64,000 bases of DNA, from the NCBI RefSeq assembly GCF_002873135.1, contig NZ_MCVI01000015.1, positions 77,485 to 141,484 of the forward strand, read 5' to 3'. Made by a program: the position numbers and the translations under genes. Below the pieces are notes generated by a model, which did no database searches, was not told the DNA's origin, and saw only the letters and a list, made by a program, of their open reading frames with translations. This document shows positions 9,352-19,335 of this stretch, in pieces. How positions within the stretch are numbered: the first letter of the stretch is position 1; every line of letters begins with the position of its first letter. Source of the DNA: Shewanella sp. 10N.286.48.A6. GTDB taxonomy: Bacteria > Pseudomonadota > Gammaproteobacteria > Enterobacterales > Shewanellaceae.

Positions 9352-10083
9352 TTAGGTGTAAGTAATTATCCTTTTATCCCCTTGTTGCTCGAATATATCG
9401 TGCTCATTTAATGACGACAATGACCACTGCTTGTCCTGACCTCTGGCCACCACTTTGGTCACGCCGCCATTGACTAATGACCAATTAATATCGACAAACT
9501 GTGTTAGCGGCAATCCCAATAATAAACTGGCAATCACGCTAATTGGTCCGCCCGATGAATAGACCAAAATGGTTTTACCGTGATGCTCGCTGGTTAAGCG
9601 CTCAAAAACACCTATGACCCTTTGCTGAAACTCTGCCCAAGATTCGGTATATGGACCACTGTCATTATGCTTGGCCGTTGCAGATGCCTGTATCCACTGC
9701 TGCATAGCGCCGAAAAAGTGCTGCTGAAAAGCCGCGAGAGGATCGGGCTCTTGAGCCAAAAATGCACGCATTTTACTGGGGCTGGTAAATTCAGGATGGT
9801 ATACCCCAAGAATATTTTGATGGTCATATTCATTCCAGCCAACATCTTGCTCAGTTAAACTTATCAGTGCATCATCGGCCAAACCAAAGGTATCTAGGCT
9901 ATGCTGCGCGGTTTGCTGATGGCGTAACATTGAGCCTGTTATCACGAGATCTGGCGTAATGGTTTTATTGGCTAAATATCGCCCCACCAGCTTAGCCTGC
10001 TCAATGCCTAAATCAGATAACTGATCATAATCATCGGCATGAAAACTGGCTTGGCCGTGACGAATTAGAAAAATTTTACTCAT
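9352..10083 (-). CDS. Histidine phosphatase family protein
   Basis: Phosphoglycerate-mutase-like phosphatase of 243 residues from the chosen start. The phosphohistidine motif LIRHGQA sits at the extreme N-terminus. The second part of the catalytic pocket is visible as TGSMLRHQQTA (conserved Arg), with a central WNEYDH motif and a late YSSGGPISVIA, where a His is more usual in this family. The open frame begins 26 codons earlier, but ATG 10083 (MSKIFLIRHG) fits the family and has GGGA upstream. Substrate unknown. Confidence 0.8.
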   Translation of the reverse strand: MSKIFLIRHGQASFHADDYDQLSDLGIEQAKLVGRYLANKTITPDLVITGSMLRHQQTAQHSLDTFGLADDALISLTEQDVGWNEYDHQNILGVYHPEFTSPSKMRAFLAQEPDPLAAFQQHFFGAMQQWIQASATAKHNDSGPYTESWAEFQQRVIGVFERLTSEHHGKTILVYSSGGPISVIASLLLGLPLTQFVDINWSLVNGGVTKVVARGQDKQWSLSSLNEHDIFEQQGDKRIITYT

Positions 10084-10362
10084 GGTAAGTCCCATCACTA
10101 AATGCTGAATTTGCTGCGTTAAGCGCCTTATATAATGCCCATAAACCGTTTTTACATCCAAATGCTAAATCATGCTCAACAGCATTTAAAGCCCGTAAGA
10201 GCGACCTGTTTATTTCATTAACATAGCCTATTTTTAAAGGGGATTCGACAGTCTTTAATCATGATACAAAAGAAGCCTTTTTAGTTACTTGATTAGGAAG
10301 CAAAGAATTGAGTTATGAGGGTAAGTGATAGTGAATTAGAGCGCTTTTATTCGCATTAAGAA

Positions 10363-12627
10363 TTACGCAGTCCAAGTTGGATTGCAGTGCCAAGCTTGCA
10401 CCCACTTAGGCACCTGTGCTGCTGGCATAGGTCTAGAAATACCATAACCTTGAGCTATAGTGCAGTGAAGTGATAACAGCTTGTCAGCTTGTGCCTTGTT
10501 TTCTACCCCTTCAGCTATGACCCCAAGGTCAAAAATATCAGCTAAACCGATAATAGCCTTCAAAATGGCCAGATCAGACGTATCTGTTAACATATCCCGA
10601 ATAAAGCTCTGATCAATTTTTAATTTCGTAGCAGGCAAGCTTTTAAGGTAGGTAAGTGATGAGTAACCGGTACCAAAATCATCTAAGGCAAACTTAACGC
10701 CCATTTGTAAACAGGCGTTCATTCGCTGACTAATTTTAACCATATCTTCTAAGGCACTGGTTTCTAATATCTCCATTTCCAATAGCTCGGGAGAAATATT
10801 AGGGTAAGCGGTTAAAGCTGCAGCTAAGTTGGCGACAAAGTCACTACTTTGCAATTGGCTGGCGCCAATGTTGACACTAACGGGAATCGTTAAGCCTTTT
10901 TCTTGCCACTCATCTAGTTGTTTAAGTACAGTATCAATTACCCACTCGCCTATTTTAATGCTAATTAAGTGGTCTTCAATCATGGGTAAAAAGACTTCTG
11001 GCAGCAATAATCCTTGTTGCGGATGCTGCCAGCGCAGCAATGCTTCAACCCCCACTACTTTCCCTGTGTTCATATTTACTTTAGGCTGAAAATAAAGAAC
11101 AAACTCTTGGTTTTCGTAAGCCTGAATAATACACTCAAGGCTCTTTCGTTTCGTTTTCGAGGCTTCAGCAGAGTCCTTATCAAAAAATAAATAACAGCTT
11201 TTGCCTGCGTCTTTCGCTTGATACAGCGCATGATCAGCTTGTCTTAGCAATAAGTCTGGATCGGTGCCATTTTGCGGGTACAGTGTTACCCCAATACTGG
11301 TTGAAGCTTGCAGTATTTCTTCATTGCAAATAATACTTTGCGATGCAGCCACCAGCATCCGCTGTAATACTGGTTCACAATCACTGGCCTGTTCTAGGTC
11401 ACTGAGTACTGCAACAAACTCATCACCGCCAATACGCGCTAAAAAGTCTCCTGCACGCAGCGCACTTTTTAGCGCCTGTGAAATTAAAACTAAGAATTGA
11501 TCGCCAGTGCTATGGCCGTGGATATCGTTAATGGCTTTAAAGCCGTCTAAATCAAGATAAGCCAGTGCCAGCTTTTTACCGCGTCGCTGGCTCTGTTTTA
11601 GTGCCTGCGCTAACTTATTGGCCAGTAATGCTCTATTGGGTAAACCAGTTAACATATCGTGATGGGCGGTATGCTCTAGTTGCTGCTGGTGCGCTTTTTT
11701 ATCGGTTATGTCAGTAAACATTGAGACATAGTGCATGACCTTACCATACACATCACGCACCGCACTGATTGATTGCATTTGCGGATAAATTTCGCCGTTT
11801 TTGCGTTTATTCCATATTTCATCACACCAATAGTTATGCTGTTTCAGCGTGCTCCACATACCGTCGTAAAAGTCTGCAGACTGTCGACCCGATCTGAAAA
11901 TTCGTGGATTTTTACCAATGGCCTCTTGACGGCTAAAGCCCGTTATCTGAGTGAAAGTGTCATTAACTTCAAGGATATTGCCCTTTAAATCGGTGATCAT
12001 GATGCCTTCATGAGCATGACTAAAAACACTGGCGGCAAGTTTTAATTTTATTTCAGATTTTTTAGTGGCGGTAATATCTGTCAGTGCGCTAAGGCATTCA
12101 AGGCCATCTTCGTTAATAGTAAGCTTTAACTGTACCGTGCTTAGCTTATTATCGATGTTAAGTTTTATCTCACTGTCTGGAGAGTCAACGCCTTGAAAAG
12201 TATTGCCAAGGTGAGCGTTATATTGCAGTAGGGAGTCTTCAGTTAAGTATGCTCCAAGGCGTTTACCCAGTATATTTTTACGGGGCATACCTAACATACT
12301 TGCAGCGGTAAAATTAGCCTGAGTGATATGCCCAGTGCGATTAAGCGAAACATAACCTACTGGGGCTAAATCATATAATGCTTGATAGTTTGCAGCGGCT
12401 GATTCGGCGATATCTCTGGCCACTATTAGCTCTTTTTGCTGCATCTCTAATTCGATTTGATGCACCTGTAACTCATGTAGTAATCGATCAGCTGCAACCT
12501 CATCCGCTAGTGAGCAGCGCTCATTGCACTCATTGCAATCATGTTTATGCTGACACTGCATAGAATCCTTACGCAATGAATTCAGGCTTTGAATAGTTGG
12601 CTTTATACCCTTGTTCATTGCGTGCAC
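10363..12627 (-). CDS. PAS-PAS-GGDEF-EAL bifunctional cyclic-di-GMP signalling protein
   Basis: Predicted to make and/or break cyclic-di-GMP. Order: an N-terminal Cys/His cluster (C25, H27, H29, C31, C34, C38); a coiled-coil linker (HELQVHQIELEMQQKEL); PAS 1 (~75-190); PAS 2 (~195-315); GGDEF (~320-485); and EAL (~500-745). The GGDEF site is intact (RIGGDEF, 398-404), and an inhibitory I-site RxxD lies at 391-394, exactly five residues before it. The EAL domain keeps EALLRW, DDFGTGYSS and a late EGVE motif, so both activities look possible. No membrane segment is seen, so it is probably cytoplasmic. It lies 41 bp downstream of the CheB-CheR-PAS gene on the same strand, so the two are probably co-transcribed. 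Start is GTG 12627 or ATG 12618; neither has a clear ribosome binding site. Confidence 0.9.
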   Translation of the reverse strand: MHAMNKGIKPTIQSLNSLRKDSMQCQHKHDCNECNERCSLADEVAADRLLHELQVHQIELEMQQKELIVARDIAESAAANYQALYDLAPVGYVSLNRTGHITQANFTAASMLGMPRKNILGKRLGAYLTEDSLLQYNAHLGNTFQGVDSPDSEIKLNIDNKLSTVQLKLTINEDGLECLSALTDITATKKSEIKLKLAASVFSHAHEGIMITDLKGNILEVNDTFTQITGFSRQEAIGKNPRIFRSGRQSADFYDGMWSTLKQHNYWCDEIWNKRKNGEIYPQMQSISAVRDVYGKVMHYVSMFTDITDKKAHQQQLEHTAHHDMLTGLPNRALLANKLAQALKQSQRRGKKLALAYLDLDGFKAINDIHGHSTGDQFLVLISQALKSALRAGDFLARIGGDEFVAVLSDLEQASDCEPVLQRMLVAASQSIICNEEILQASTSIGVTLYPQNGTDPDLLLRQADHALYQAKDAGKSCYLFFDKDSAEASKTKRKSLECIIQAYENQEFVLYFQPKVNMNTGKVVGVEALLRWQHPQQGLLLPEVFLPMIEDHLISIKIGEWVIDTVLKQLDEWQEKGLTIPVSVNIGASQLQSSDFVANLAAALTAYPNISPELLEMEILETSALEDMVKISQRMNACLQMGVKFALDDFGTGYSSLTYLKSLPATKLKIDQSFIRDMLTDTSDLAILKAIIGLADIFDLGVIAEGVENKAQADKLLSLHCTIAQGYGISRPMPAAQVPKWVQAWHCNPTWTA

Positions 12628-12668
12628 TTGGTCATGGCTATCTTCCTTTGCCTTTGGATATCACTTTG

Positions 12669-15600
12669 CTATTCCATCTTGCAAAGTTTCTCCAGATTAT
12701 TTTGTACATCCACCAATAAATTCCTAAGCTCTGCTTCAGAGGAGTTATTCCCCCGCTTAAGTATTTCCCTTACATTATTTAAGGTTTTTAAGTTGTGCTT
12801 TTTATCGGTAATGTTTTTAGTCACACAAACAAACAGACCTTGTTGTTGTGAGTACATTGAACATTCAAACCATTGCTTAGTTTCTTTTACGTAATACTCA
12901 ATTTTTTCTGGCTTGCCAGACATAGCGACGCGACCACAAGCAGCCATAAAATCACTATTAGATTGGAGGATATTTGGAATGACTTCACTGCCATTTTTTC
13001 CAATTACGTCATGTAGTTCGGTTATGCCAACATAAGCGTTGTTTACTTCAAGATAGTTGAAGTCTACCGCTTTGTCATTGTTCAAAATGATTCTTTTATA
13101 GGCAACTGCATGGGAGGAATTTTCAAATAATAATCGGAATCGCGATTCCGATTGCGTCATGGCAATACTCGCCATTCTGTTTTCAGTATTGTCACTAAAG
13201 GTGATCACTACGCCATCGATGAGGTTTTCTTGGGTGCGATAAGGCATGATGCGCACGATATACCAGCGACCATCATGGGTTTGCACCTCTGTTTGCTGAA
13301 ATATCAGGCTCCGCAGCACTTCGCAGGCATCATCAGCCAAGGCGGGATAAATTAACGAGCTAACTAAATCAGTGATCGGACGACCAACATCACTGGCAAT
13401 GAGTTTGAAAATACTGCGTGTTTCAGTGGTATAACGGCGCACCTTAAGATCGCTATCTAAAAACAAGGTGGCAATATTGGTGCTATTAAGCAGGTTTTTC
13501 ATGTCATCACTGGCTTCTGACAACTCATTAACTTTAGTGTTTAGCTCATGATTGACGGTTTGTAATTCCTCATTCATCGACTGCATTTCTTCTTTAGAGG
13601 TGGTCAGCTCCTCGTTAGTACTTTGCAGCTCTTCATTGGTGCTTTGTAATTCTTCATTAGTCGACTTGAGGTTTTCTTGTGCAAACTGCATCTCATTGGT
13701 GGTGATCCTTAAATCATCCCGAGCCTGTTGCAGGACTTGGTTTAAGGCAACTATTTCATCAGTATCAGTAGCGCTATCAACGCCATCAGCGCTACTGTGC
13801 GTGCTTAAAGCCGAAGTCTGCATTGATGATTCACTAAACAGCACCAATACCATGCCACACAGACTTGCAGGTTGCAGCAATGGTTGCACACTCACATCCA
13901 CTTGCACTGTATTGCCATTAGTCCCCACACTAATATTTCTTAGTTCAGCCTTCTTCTTTTGGCGCACAGCCCGATTAAACACTTCACTTATGGGCGCAGT
14001 TAAACCTTCACGAGCCATTGCAAATAGATTGTGATTTACTTTACCGGCTGCGGGCTCTAAATAATTGCCAGTTTTACCATTGATATAGACGATATCCGCT
14101 TGCTCTGTGGTCAGCAACGCCGCTGGCACAAAGTGCTCTTGCAACAGCGATTGGGTCAAGTCTTCTAAGTTCAAATCATCAACTCCTTGGGTTTTAGCGG
14201 GCACCAGTTTTTCAAACATTTGCTCAGGTGAATAGCCACCTGAGGTTCTGCTTGGAAAGCTCATTAAATTAATCGGTTCAATTGTCTCGCATCGCTGATA
14301 AATACGCAGTTTTTCATGCACAGCACTAAACAGGACGTCGTCTTTACCTATGGTTTCAGAGGTGCCTAACACCAGCACCCCACCAGGATTTAAGCTGTAA
14401 TGAAATAAGGGGATCAGCTTTTGCTGTAAATCCGCTTCTAAATAGATAAACAAGTTTCGACAACTGATTAAATCAAGCTTAGTAAATGGTGGATCGGTGA
14501 CCAGATTTTGCTGGGCAAAAATAACCATTTCCCGTATTTCTTTACCGATGCGGTAACCTGCCTTATTGGCCACAAAATAATGATCTAATCGCGTTTGAGC
14601 AATATCATCTGCAATACTCGCCGGGTAGATCCCAGCTCGGGCTTTTTTAACCGCGTCATTATCAAGATCGGTGGCAAATATCTGCAACTCAAAATGCTGG
14701 GGATAACTCCCTTGCTTTAAGGCTTCTTGAAACACGATTGCCAATGTATAAGCCTCTTCACCGCTAGAGCAAGCAGGTACCCAAGCTCGCAAGGTGCCGC
14801 CTTCTGGGTGTTTAGCCAGCAATGCTGGAATAACCTCATCCTGAAGCTGCAGCCAAACCTGACTGTCACGGAAAAAGTGTGTCACACCAATGAGTAACTC
14901 GTTAAACAGCAGTTCATTTTCTTGGGCATTACTGCGTAAATACTGAGCATAGTCAGCAATGCTGGTGAGCTTATGCAAAGCCATGCGCCGCTCAATACGT
15001 CTATAAATGGTGCTTTTTTTGTAACGGGAAAAATCATGCCCTGTATGGGATCGCAGCAAGGCGATGACTTTTTTAATGTCGTGGTGATCTTGTTCAGTAT
15101 TTTCAACCTGAATAGGCATGTGGTTGAGGTAATTAACCACATTATCCATTAACACATCTGCGGGTGCTACAGCATCAACTAGTCCGGTATCAATGGCACT
15201 TTTAGGCATACTGGCAAATTTGGCCGTATCAGGGCGCTGTACAAACACTGCACCAAATTTTTCTTTGATAGCCCGTAACCCAAGCGTGCCGTCTGAGCCC
15301 ATTCCCGACAGAATCACCGCAATGCTTTGAGCCTGTTTATCAGCCGCTAAAGACTTAAGAAAATAATCTATCGGTAAATGTAACCCATGGGGCTCAACAC
15401 GAGGAAATAGCAGTAATGTCCCATTTAAAAGAGTTAGGTCATAAGCGGGCGGGATAACATATACATGATTGGGCTTAACCATCATGCGATCGCTAATTTG
15501 TAGCACCTTAAGTGGGGTTACACGCTGCAACAGCTCACACATAATGCCTTTATGGTGAGGGTCTAGATGCTGCACCACCACAAAAGCCATACCGCAATCA

Positions 15601-15749
15601 GCTTTAGCCTGGCTTAAAAACTGCTCAATGGCCTCAAGGCCGCCAGCAGAAGCACCAATACCAATAATAGGAAAGTCAGCCTTTGTCGCCGACGTTTTTA
15701 CATCAGTTGTCAGCGGAGTCGGCGCGGTAGCAGCATTGGGCTTTTTCAT
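12669..15749 (-). CDS. CheB-CheR-coiled coil-PAS fusion protein (methylesterase/methyltransferase)
   Basis: A 1026-residue fusion. The CheB methylesterase domain (~25-215) has its triad: S34 (GIGASAGG), H61 (QHLDPHH) and D153 (SGMGSDG). The CheR methyltransferase domain (~220-480) has KKSTIYRRIERRM, the SAM-binding ACSSGEEAYT and FATDLD. A long coiled coil is built on repeats of the type STNEELQ, and two PAS-like domains follow, the last ending near residue 1000. It lacks the usual CheB receiver domain. Proteins with this layout are thought to feed into sensory signalling rather than classical chemotaxis adaptation. Its partner is probably the downstream PAS-GGDEF-EAL protein, which would link methylation-type sensing to cyclic-di-GMP. 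Confidence 0.9.
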   Translation of the reverse strand: MKKPNAATAPTPLTTDVKTSATKADFPIIGIGASAGGLEAIEQFLSQAKADCGMAFVVVQHLDPHHKGIMCELLQRVTPLKVLQISDRMMVKPNHVYVIPPAYDLTLLNGTLLLFPRVEPHGLHLPIDYFLKSLAADKQAQSIAVILSGMGSDGTLGLRAIKEKFGAVFVQRPDTAKFASMPKSAIDTGLVDAVAPADVLMDNVVNYLNHMPIQVENTEQDHHDIKKVIALLRSHTGHDFSRYKKSTIYRRIERRMALHKLTSIADYAQYLRSNAQENELLFNELLIGVTHFFRDSQVWLQLQDEVIPALLAKHPEGGTLRAWVPACSSGEEAYTLAIVFQEALKQGSYPQHFELQIFATDLDNDAVKKARAGIYPASIADDIAQTRLDHYFVANKAGYRIGKEIREMVIFAQQNLVTDPPFTKLDLISCRNLFIYLEADLQQKLIPLFHYSLNPGGVLVLGTSETIGKDDVLFSAVHEKLRIYQRCETIEPINLMSFPSRTSGGYSPEQMFEKLVPAKTQGVDDLNLEDLTQSLLQEHFVPAALLTTEQADIVYINGKTGNYLEPAAGKVNHNLFAMAREGLTAPISEVFNRAVRQKKKAELRNISVGTNGNTVQVDVSVQPLLQPASLCGMVLVLFSESSMQTSALSTHSSADGVDSATDTDEIVALNQVLQQARDDLRITTNEMQFAQENLKSTNEELQSTNEELQSTNEELTTSKEEMQSMNEELQTVNHELNTKVNELSEASDDMKNLLNSTNIATLFLDSDLKVRRYTTETRSIFKLIASDVGRPITDLVSSLIYPALADDACEVLRSLIFQQTEVQTHDGRWYIVRIMPYRTQENLIDGVVITFSDNTENRMASIAMTQSESRFRLLFENSSHAVAYKRIILNNDKAVDFNYLEVNNAYVGITELHDVIGKNGSEVIPNILQSNSDFMAACGRVAMSGKPEKIEYYVKETKQWFECSMYSQQQGLFVCVTKNITDKKHNLKTLNNVREILKRGNNSSEAELRNLLVDVQNNLEKLCKME

Positions 15750-16036
15750 TATTTGAAGTGATTTTATGTTAAAGAAGTCGAGTTTAGATAATGCGCCCCA
15801 TGAGCAAGAAACTCAATAAACTTAGCCTCATTACTGATTAATAAGGACTTTAATACATATATTGGTCATAATTACAGACGATTCAATCATAGAGGTTAGC
15901 ACTAAGCACCTCTATAACGGATGATTTAGCTATTGTATAGTGGCCATTAATATTCACCTTATCGCATTAGTTATTATTAAATAAAGTGCCACCCATTGTT
16001 AATGTTTGAAAGTCATGATAACAATAGCCTTCATCA

Positions 16037-16927
16037 TTAACGATTAGCAGGTTGCTGCACCTGTGTTTTTCGGCCGCGAAAGTGCTTAACCCAATACACT
16101 AATAAACTAGGGCCAATGTACATAGTTAAACCATATACCCCTGCGGCAATAGCATACTCAGGTTCATGCAAAAAACTGATCGCAATTAATATTGCCAAAG
16201 CCGCATTTTGCATACCAACTTCAATGCCTAACGTTAGTCCATCAATAATGGATAATGAGCACAACCTAGCCAGTAATAGCCCCATCATTACCGATAATAT
16301 ATTCAGTGAAATACTCGCCAGAAAGACTTGTTCAAATGATTCGAGTAACAACTCACGCTCTTTGATTATCAGGGCAATAATCATAGTGAGCATAAAAAAC
16401 AGTGAAAACCGCCTAAAATACACTGCCACTTTTTGTGCCCAAGATGCGTAATGGTGCCGAATCACTATGCCTATCAATACAGGCAGTAAAGTAATCAGCA
16501 CCAGCCCTAAGGCCGCTGCCAAAATTGAAAACTCTGTCGCTTGATCACCTACAAATAACAGCACCGAGTAACCAATAATAAACGGCGTGGTAAACACACA
16601 AATTAATGTGGATAACGCCGTTAAACTGACTGATAGTGCTAGATTTGCTTTAGCTAAATGACTAAAGACATTAGACATAGTGCCGCCGGGACAAGCTGCA
16701 AGGATCATCAAACCTACCGCCAATGCAGCATTAAGGTCTAACGCGATACAAATACCTAGCGCCAACAAAGGCAGCAGAATCACTTGCCCAAGCAAACCCA
16801 CTATAATGGGTTTAGGTGTGCGCCATAAGCGCGTAAAATCTTGCTGAGTTAAACTCAACCCCATACCAAGCATAATAAAGGCCAATGCCAGCGGTAATAA
16901 CACCTCAGTAAAAATTGACGCTTCCAT
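16037..16927 (-). CDS. Bile acid:sodium symporter (SBF/BASS) family transporter
   Basis: A membrane protein of 296 residues with about nine or ten hydrophobic segments and no signal peptide. The segments LALAFIMLGMGLSLTQQDF and GLMILAACPGGTMSNVFSHLAKAN are hallmark SBF/BASS sequences; the ACPGG(T/S)xSN motif helps form the Na+/substrate site. It is predicted to be a sodium-coupled importer of an organic anion, substrate unknown. The open frame starts seven codons earlier, but ATG 16927 is preceded by a very strong GGGGGGA, so this start is chosen. It lies about 100 bp downstream of the class II aldolase gene on the same strand, so uptake and breakdown of one compound is possible but not shown. 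Confidence 0.85.
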   Translation of the reverse strand: MEASIFTEVLLPLALAFIMLGMGLSLTQQDFTRLWRTPKPIIVGLLGQVILLPLLALGICIALDLNAALAVGLMILAACPGGTMSNVFSHLAKANLALSVSLTALSTLICVFTTPFIIGYSVLLFVGDQATEFSILAAALGLVLITLLPVLIGIVIRHHYASWAQKVAVYFRRFSLFFMLTMIIALIIKERELLLESFEQVFLASISLNILSVMMGLLLARLCSLSIIDGLTLGIEVGMQNAALAILIAISFLHEPEYAIAAGVYGLTMYIGPSLLVYWVKHFRGRKTQVQQPANR

Positions 16928-17033
16928 ACATCCCCCCCTGATGTCCATTGATGTCCATTGATGTTATTTATCCCTGCAGGTACTTTCTACTGGCACTTTT
17001 TGCTGACGCCTATAATCACTGTTTGCTCTCGCT

Positions 17034-17840
17034 TTAATCAAGAAAACGACTATCTTGAGCAAGCACTTGTTGGAACAAGGGCTGAAAGTTACCCCATGTC
17101 ACCAAGTCAGAACCATTAAACTGACGGGTTTTAGTGGCAATTTCATCGCTAATAAGCTGCATATTGCCCGCTGCTTGTGCCAATAATTGACTATGGCAAC
17201 AACTGTCCATCATCACAAAGTTAGCCACCGCAGCATCTACTGATTTAGCCACGGTTAACAGCCCATGGTTTTGTAAAATAACTGCGGTATTATCAGCTAA
17301 TGATTCAGCAATCATATCGCCTTCACTTAATTCAGCGACAACTCCTGTGAACGCATTAAACACACTGTGATTTTGATAAAACATACAAGCATCTTGGGAA
17401 ATTGGCGCTAATAACTCACCCGAGGCAGAAAAAGCGCGACCATAAGTGGTATGCGCATGAGCAATGGCATTCACATCCGGTCTGGCATGATGGATCCTAG
17501 AATGAATGGCAAAAGCGGCATTATTAATGGCAGAGTTCCCCTCAATAATATTACCCTGGTGATCAACCCTAACTAAGTCAGAGACTGTAATGTGGCCGAA
17601 GTACATCCCAACAGGATTGACCCAAAAAGTCTCTGGTTCAATGCAGTCACGCAAGGTAATATGCCCTGCTAATCCTTCATCAAAACCTTTAAGGGCAAAC
17701 GCCCTAAAACCTGCCGCTAAGCGCTGCTTTTCATATTCACGTTGCTCTAGCGGATCGCTAAATGTCGCTGGCATTGGTAGCTTATATTTCTCACTACCTA
17801 TGGTCATGCGCTTCGCTTGTTCCATCATATGACTATTCAT
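17034..17840 (-). CDS. Class II aldolase/adducin family protein
   Basis: A 268-residue protein of the fuculose-1-phosphate aldolase/adducin fold. The metal-binding HAHTTYGRAFS motif is present, as is the typical QNHGLLTVAKSVDAAVANF stretch, which contributes another conserved His. An early GHITLRD motif matches the family's substrate pocket. Members include sugar-phosphate aldolases, epimerases and decarboxylases; this longer, stand-alone form is often unassigned. It is divergent from a LysR regulator with 88 bp between the starts, a classic arrangement for LysR control of its neighbour. Confidence 0.85.
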   Translation of the reverse strand: MNSHMMEQAKRMTIGSEKYKLPMPATFSDPLEQREYEKQRLAAGFRAFALKGFDEGLAGHITLRDCIEPETFWVNPVGMYFGHITVSDLVRVDHQGNIIEGNSAINNAAFAIHSRIHHARPDVNAIAHAHTTYGRAFSASGELLAPISQDACMFYQNHSVFNAFTGVVAELSEGDMIAESLADNTAVILQNHGLLTVAKSVDAAVANFVMMDSCCHSQLLAQAAGNMQLISDEIATKTRQFNGSDLVTWGNFQPLFQQVLAQDSRFLD

Positions 17841-17928
17841 TAACTGTTCCTTTTTTAACTCATGTTAATCTAATGTAAATAGTCGTAAGATAAATAAAAG
17901 TGATATAAATTTATGGCGAAACATTAAT

Positions 17929-18861
17929 ATGATGCATAGTAAGATTGATTTAAATTTGTTCTTAGTGCTCAAAGCTGTCTATCAAGAAGGCAGTATTACC
18001 GCCGCTGCGACTAAACTGCATCTTACCCAGCCAGCGGTTAGCCACGCACTAGCACGATTACGAGACAAATTTAACGACCCACTGTTTATCCGCCACGGCA
18101 GAAAAATGGTGCCTTCATCCGTTTGCCAGAACATTATTCCCCAAGTGATTGACGGATTAGCAGTGTTAGAGCAAACACTGTCAGACAATACAGCCTTTGA
18201 TGTCAGTCAACATCAGCGGGAGATTAAGTTTGGTTTTCGCGATATTTTAGAATCGATATTTTTCCCAGTATTGGTCACTGACTTACTGACAAATACCCCT
18301 AATATCACAGTAAATAGCCGTCAAGTTACACAGGTTGAAATGGAGCCCGCGTTAATGCATCAAGACTTAGATATTGTCATTGATGTATTAATGCCAACCC
18401 ATGACGATATTCGCCACACACTAGTGTGTAATGAGCGGTTTTCGTTAATATGCCGCCAAGGTCATCCGATATTGCAAGACTTAACCTTAGCCAACTATGT
18501 TAATTTCCCCCACGCCTTGGTCACCTTAAAAGATTCCAAAGTTGACCTCGTGGATATGGCGTTAGCGATGCACGGGCTTGCGAGAAAAATAGCCTTGCGA
18601 TGTGAGCATTATTTTGCCGCCACCAGCGTGATCAGTCGCAGCGATATGTTACTGACTATGCCAAATGCTTACGCCAGTCTACTCAAAGATAAAATGCCCG
18701 TGAGTGTGGTAGAGCTGCCCTTTGAAGTACCCGATTTACCTGTCTATATGTATTGGCATAAACAAGCGGAGCAAGACCCATTAAATGGTTGGATGCGAGA
18801 TAAACTGTTAAAAATCGCAAAGGAAGAGTTAGACTTAAGAGTTGAGCACAAGCAGCCATAA
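17929..18861 (+). CDS. LysR-family transcriptional regulator
   Basis: 310 residues. The N-terminal winged helix-turn-helix is typical of LysR: the block from DLNLFLVLKAVYQEGSITAAA through LHLTQPAVSHALARLR and PLFIRHGRKM lies at about residues 6-65. It is followed by a periplasmic-binding-protein-like effector domain. Divergent orientation to the class II aldolase suggests it regulates that gene, and perhaps the transporter beyond it. Effector unknown. Confidence 0.9.
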   Translation: MMHSKIDLNLFLVLKAVYQEGSITAAATKLHLTQPAVSHALARLRDKFNDPLFIRHGRKMVPSSVCQNIIPQVIDGLAVLEQTLSDNTAFDVSQHQREIKFGFRDILESIFFPVLVTDLLTNTPNITVNSRQVTQVEMEPALMHQDLDIVIDVLMPTHDDIRHTLVCNERFSLICRQGHPILQDLTLANYVNFPHALVTLKDSKVDLVDMALAMHGLARKIALRCEHYFAATSVISRSDMLLTMPNAYASLLKDKMPVSVVELPFEVPDLPVYMYWHKQAEQDPLNGWMRDKLLKIAKEELDLRVEHKQP

Positions 18862-19335
18862 AAGAACCCGTAACTCACGCACTCCTTATTCTCCAAAAGG
18901 GGGCTTTGTGATGTAATAACACGCTGACTTACAATCACTATAGCGCCTATTTTATTATCGTCTAGACACTCAATACTCTATTACAGCCAATGACTAACGC
19001 CTCAAATATTGAGTCATAACCAATAACAAGCCAATGAAAAGCCAATGAAAAGCCAACCAACATAACGGCCATGTTATTTTGATCCATATGCTAATAAATG
19101 AATCGATAATTGAGCTCTTTCATGGTTTAGACATTAAATAATTATCATCATAATTCACTTTATTGCATGAGTTATGACAAAGCAGTCTATTTAAAACAAC
19201 GGTTGACGATAGACAGCAACAAGCGGGTTCACCATAATCGCCCTAAAAATAGCAGATGCACTTAAACACTTGAAAATAATGTCATTTGTTTAATTTCTGT
19301 TTTGAATTTGTTATCAAATGTAGTGGGTTGGTCTA
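18862..19335. other. Gene-free spacer before the YeeE/YedE gene
   Basis: 474 bp without an ORF. A short imperfect tandem repeat of about 11 bp (AGCCAATGAAA repeated near 19030-19060) is the only structure noticed. The promoter of the YeeE/YedE gene should lie at its right end. Confidence 0.5.

Noticed and set aside
13552..14034. 160-codon plus-strand ORF rich in Ser, Cys and Leu
   Set aside because: It is the antisense reading of the repetitive coiled coil of the CheB-CheR fusion; the minus-strand frame has full domain support.
18862..19335. Riboswitch upstream of the YeeE/YedE transporter
   Set aside because: No known riboswitch core sequence or strong terminator-type hairpin was found in the spacer.
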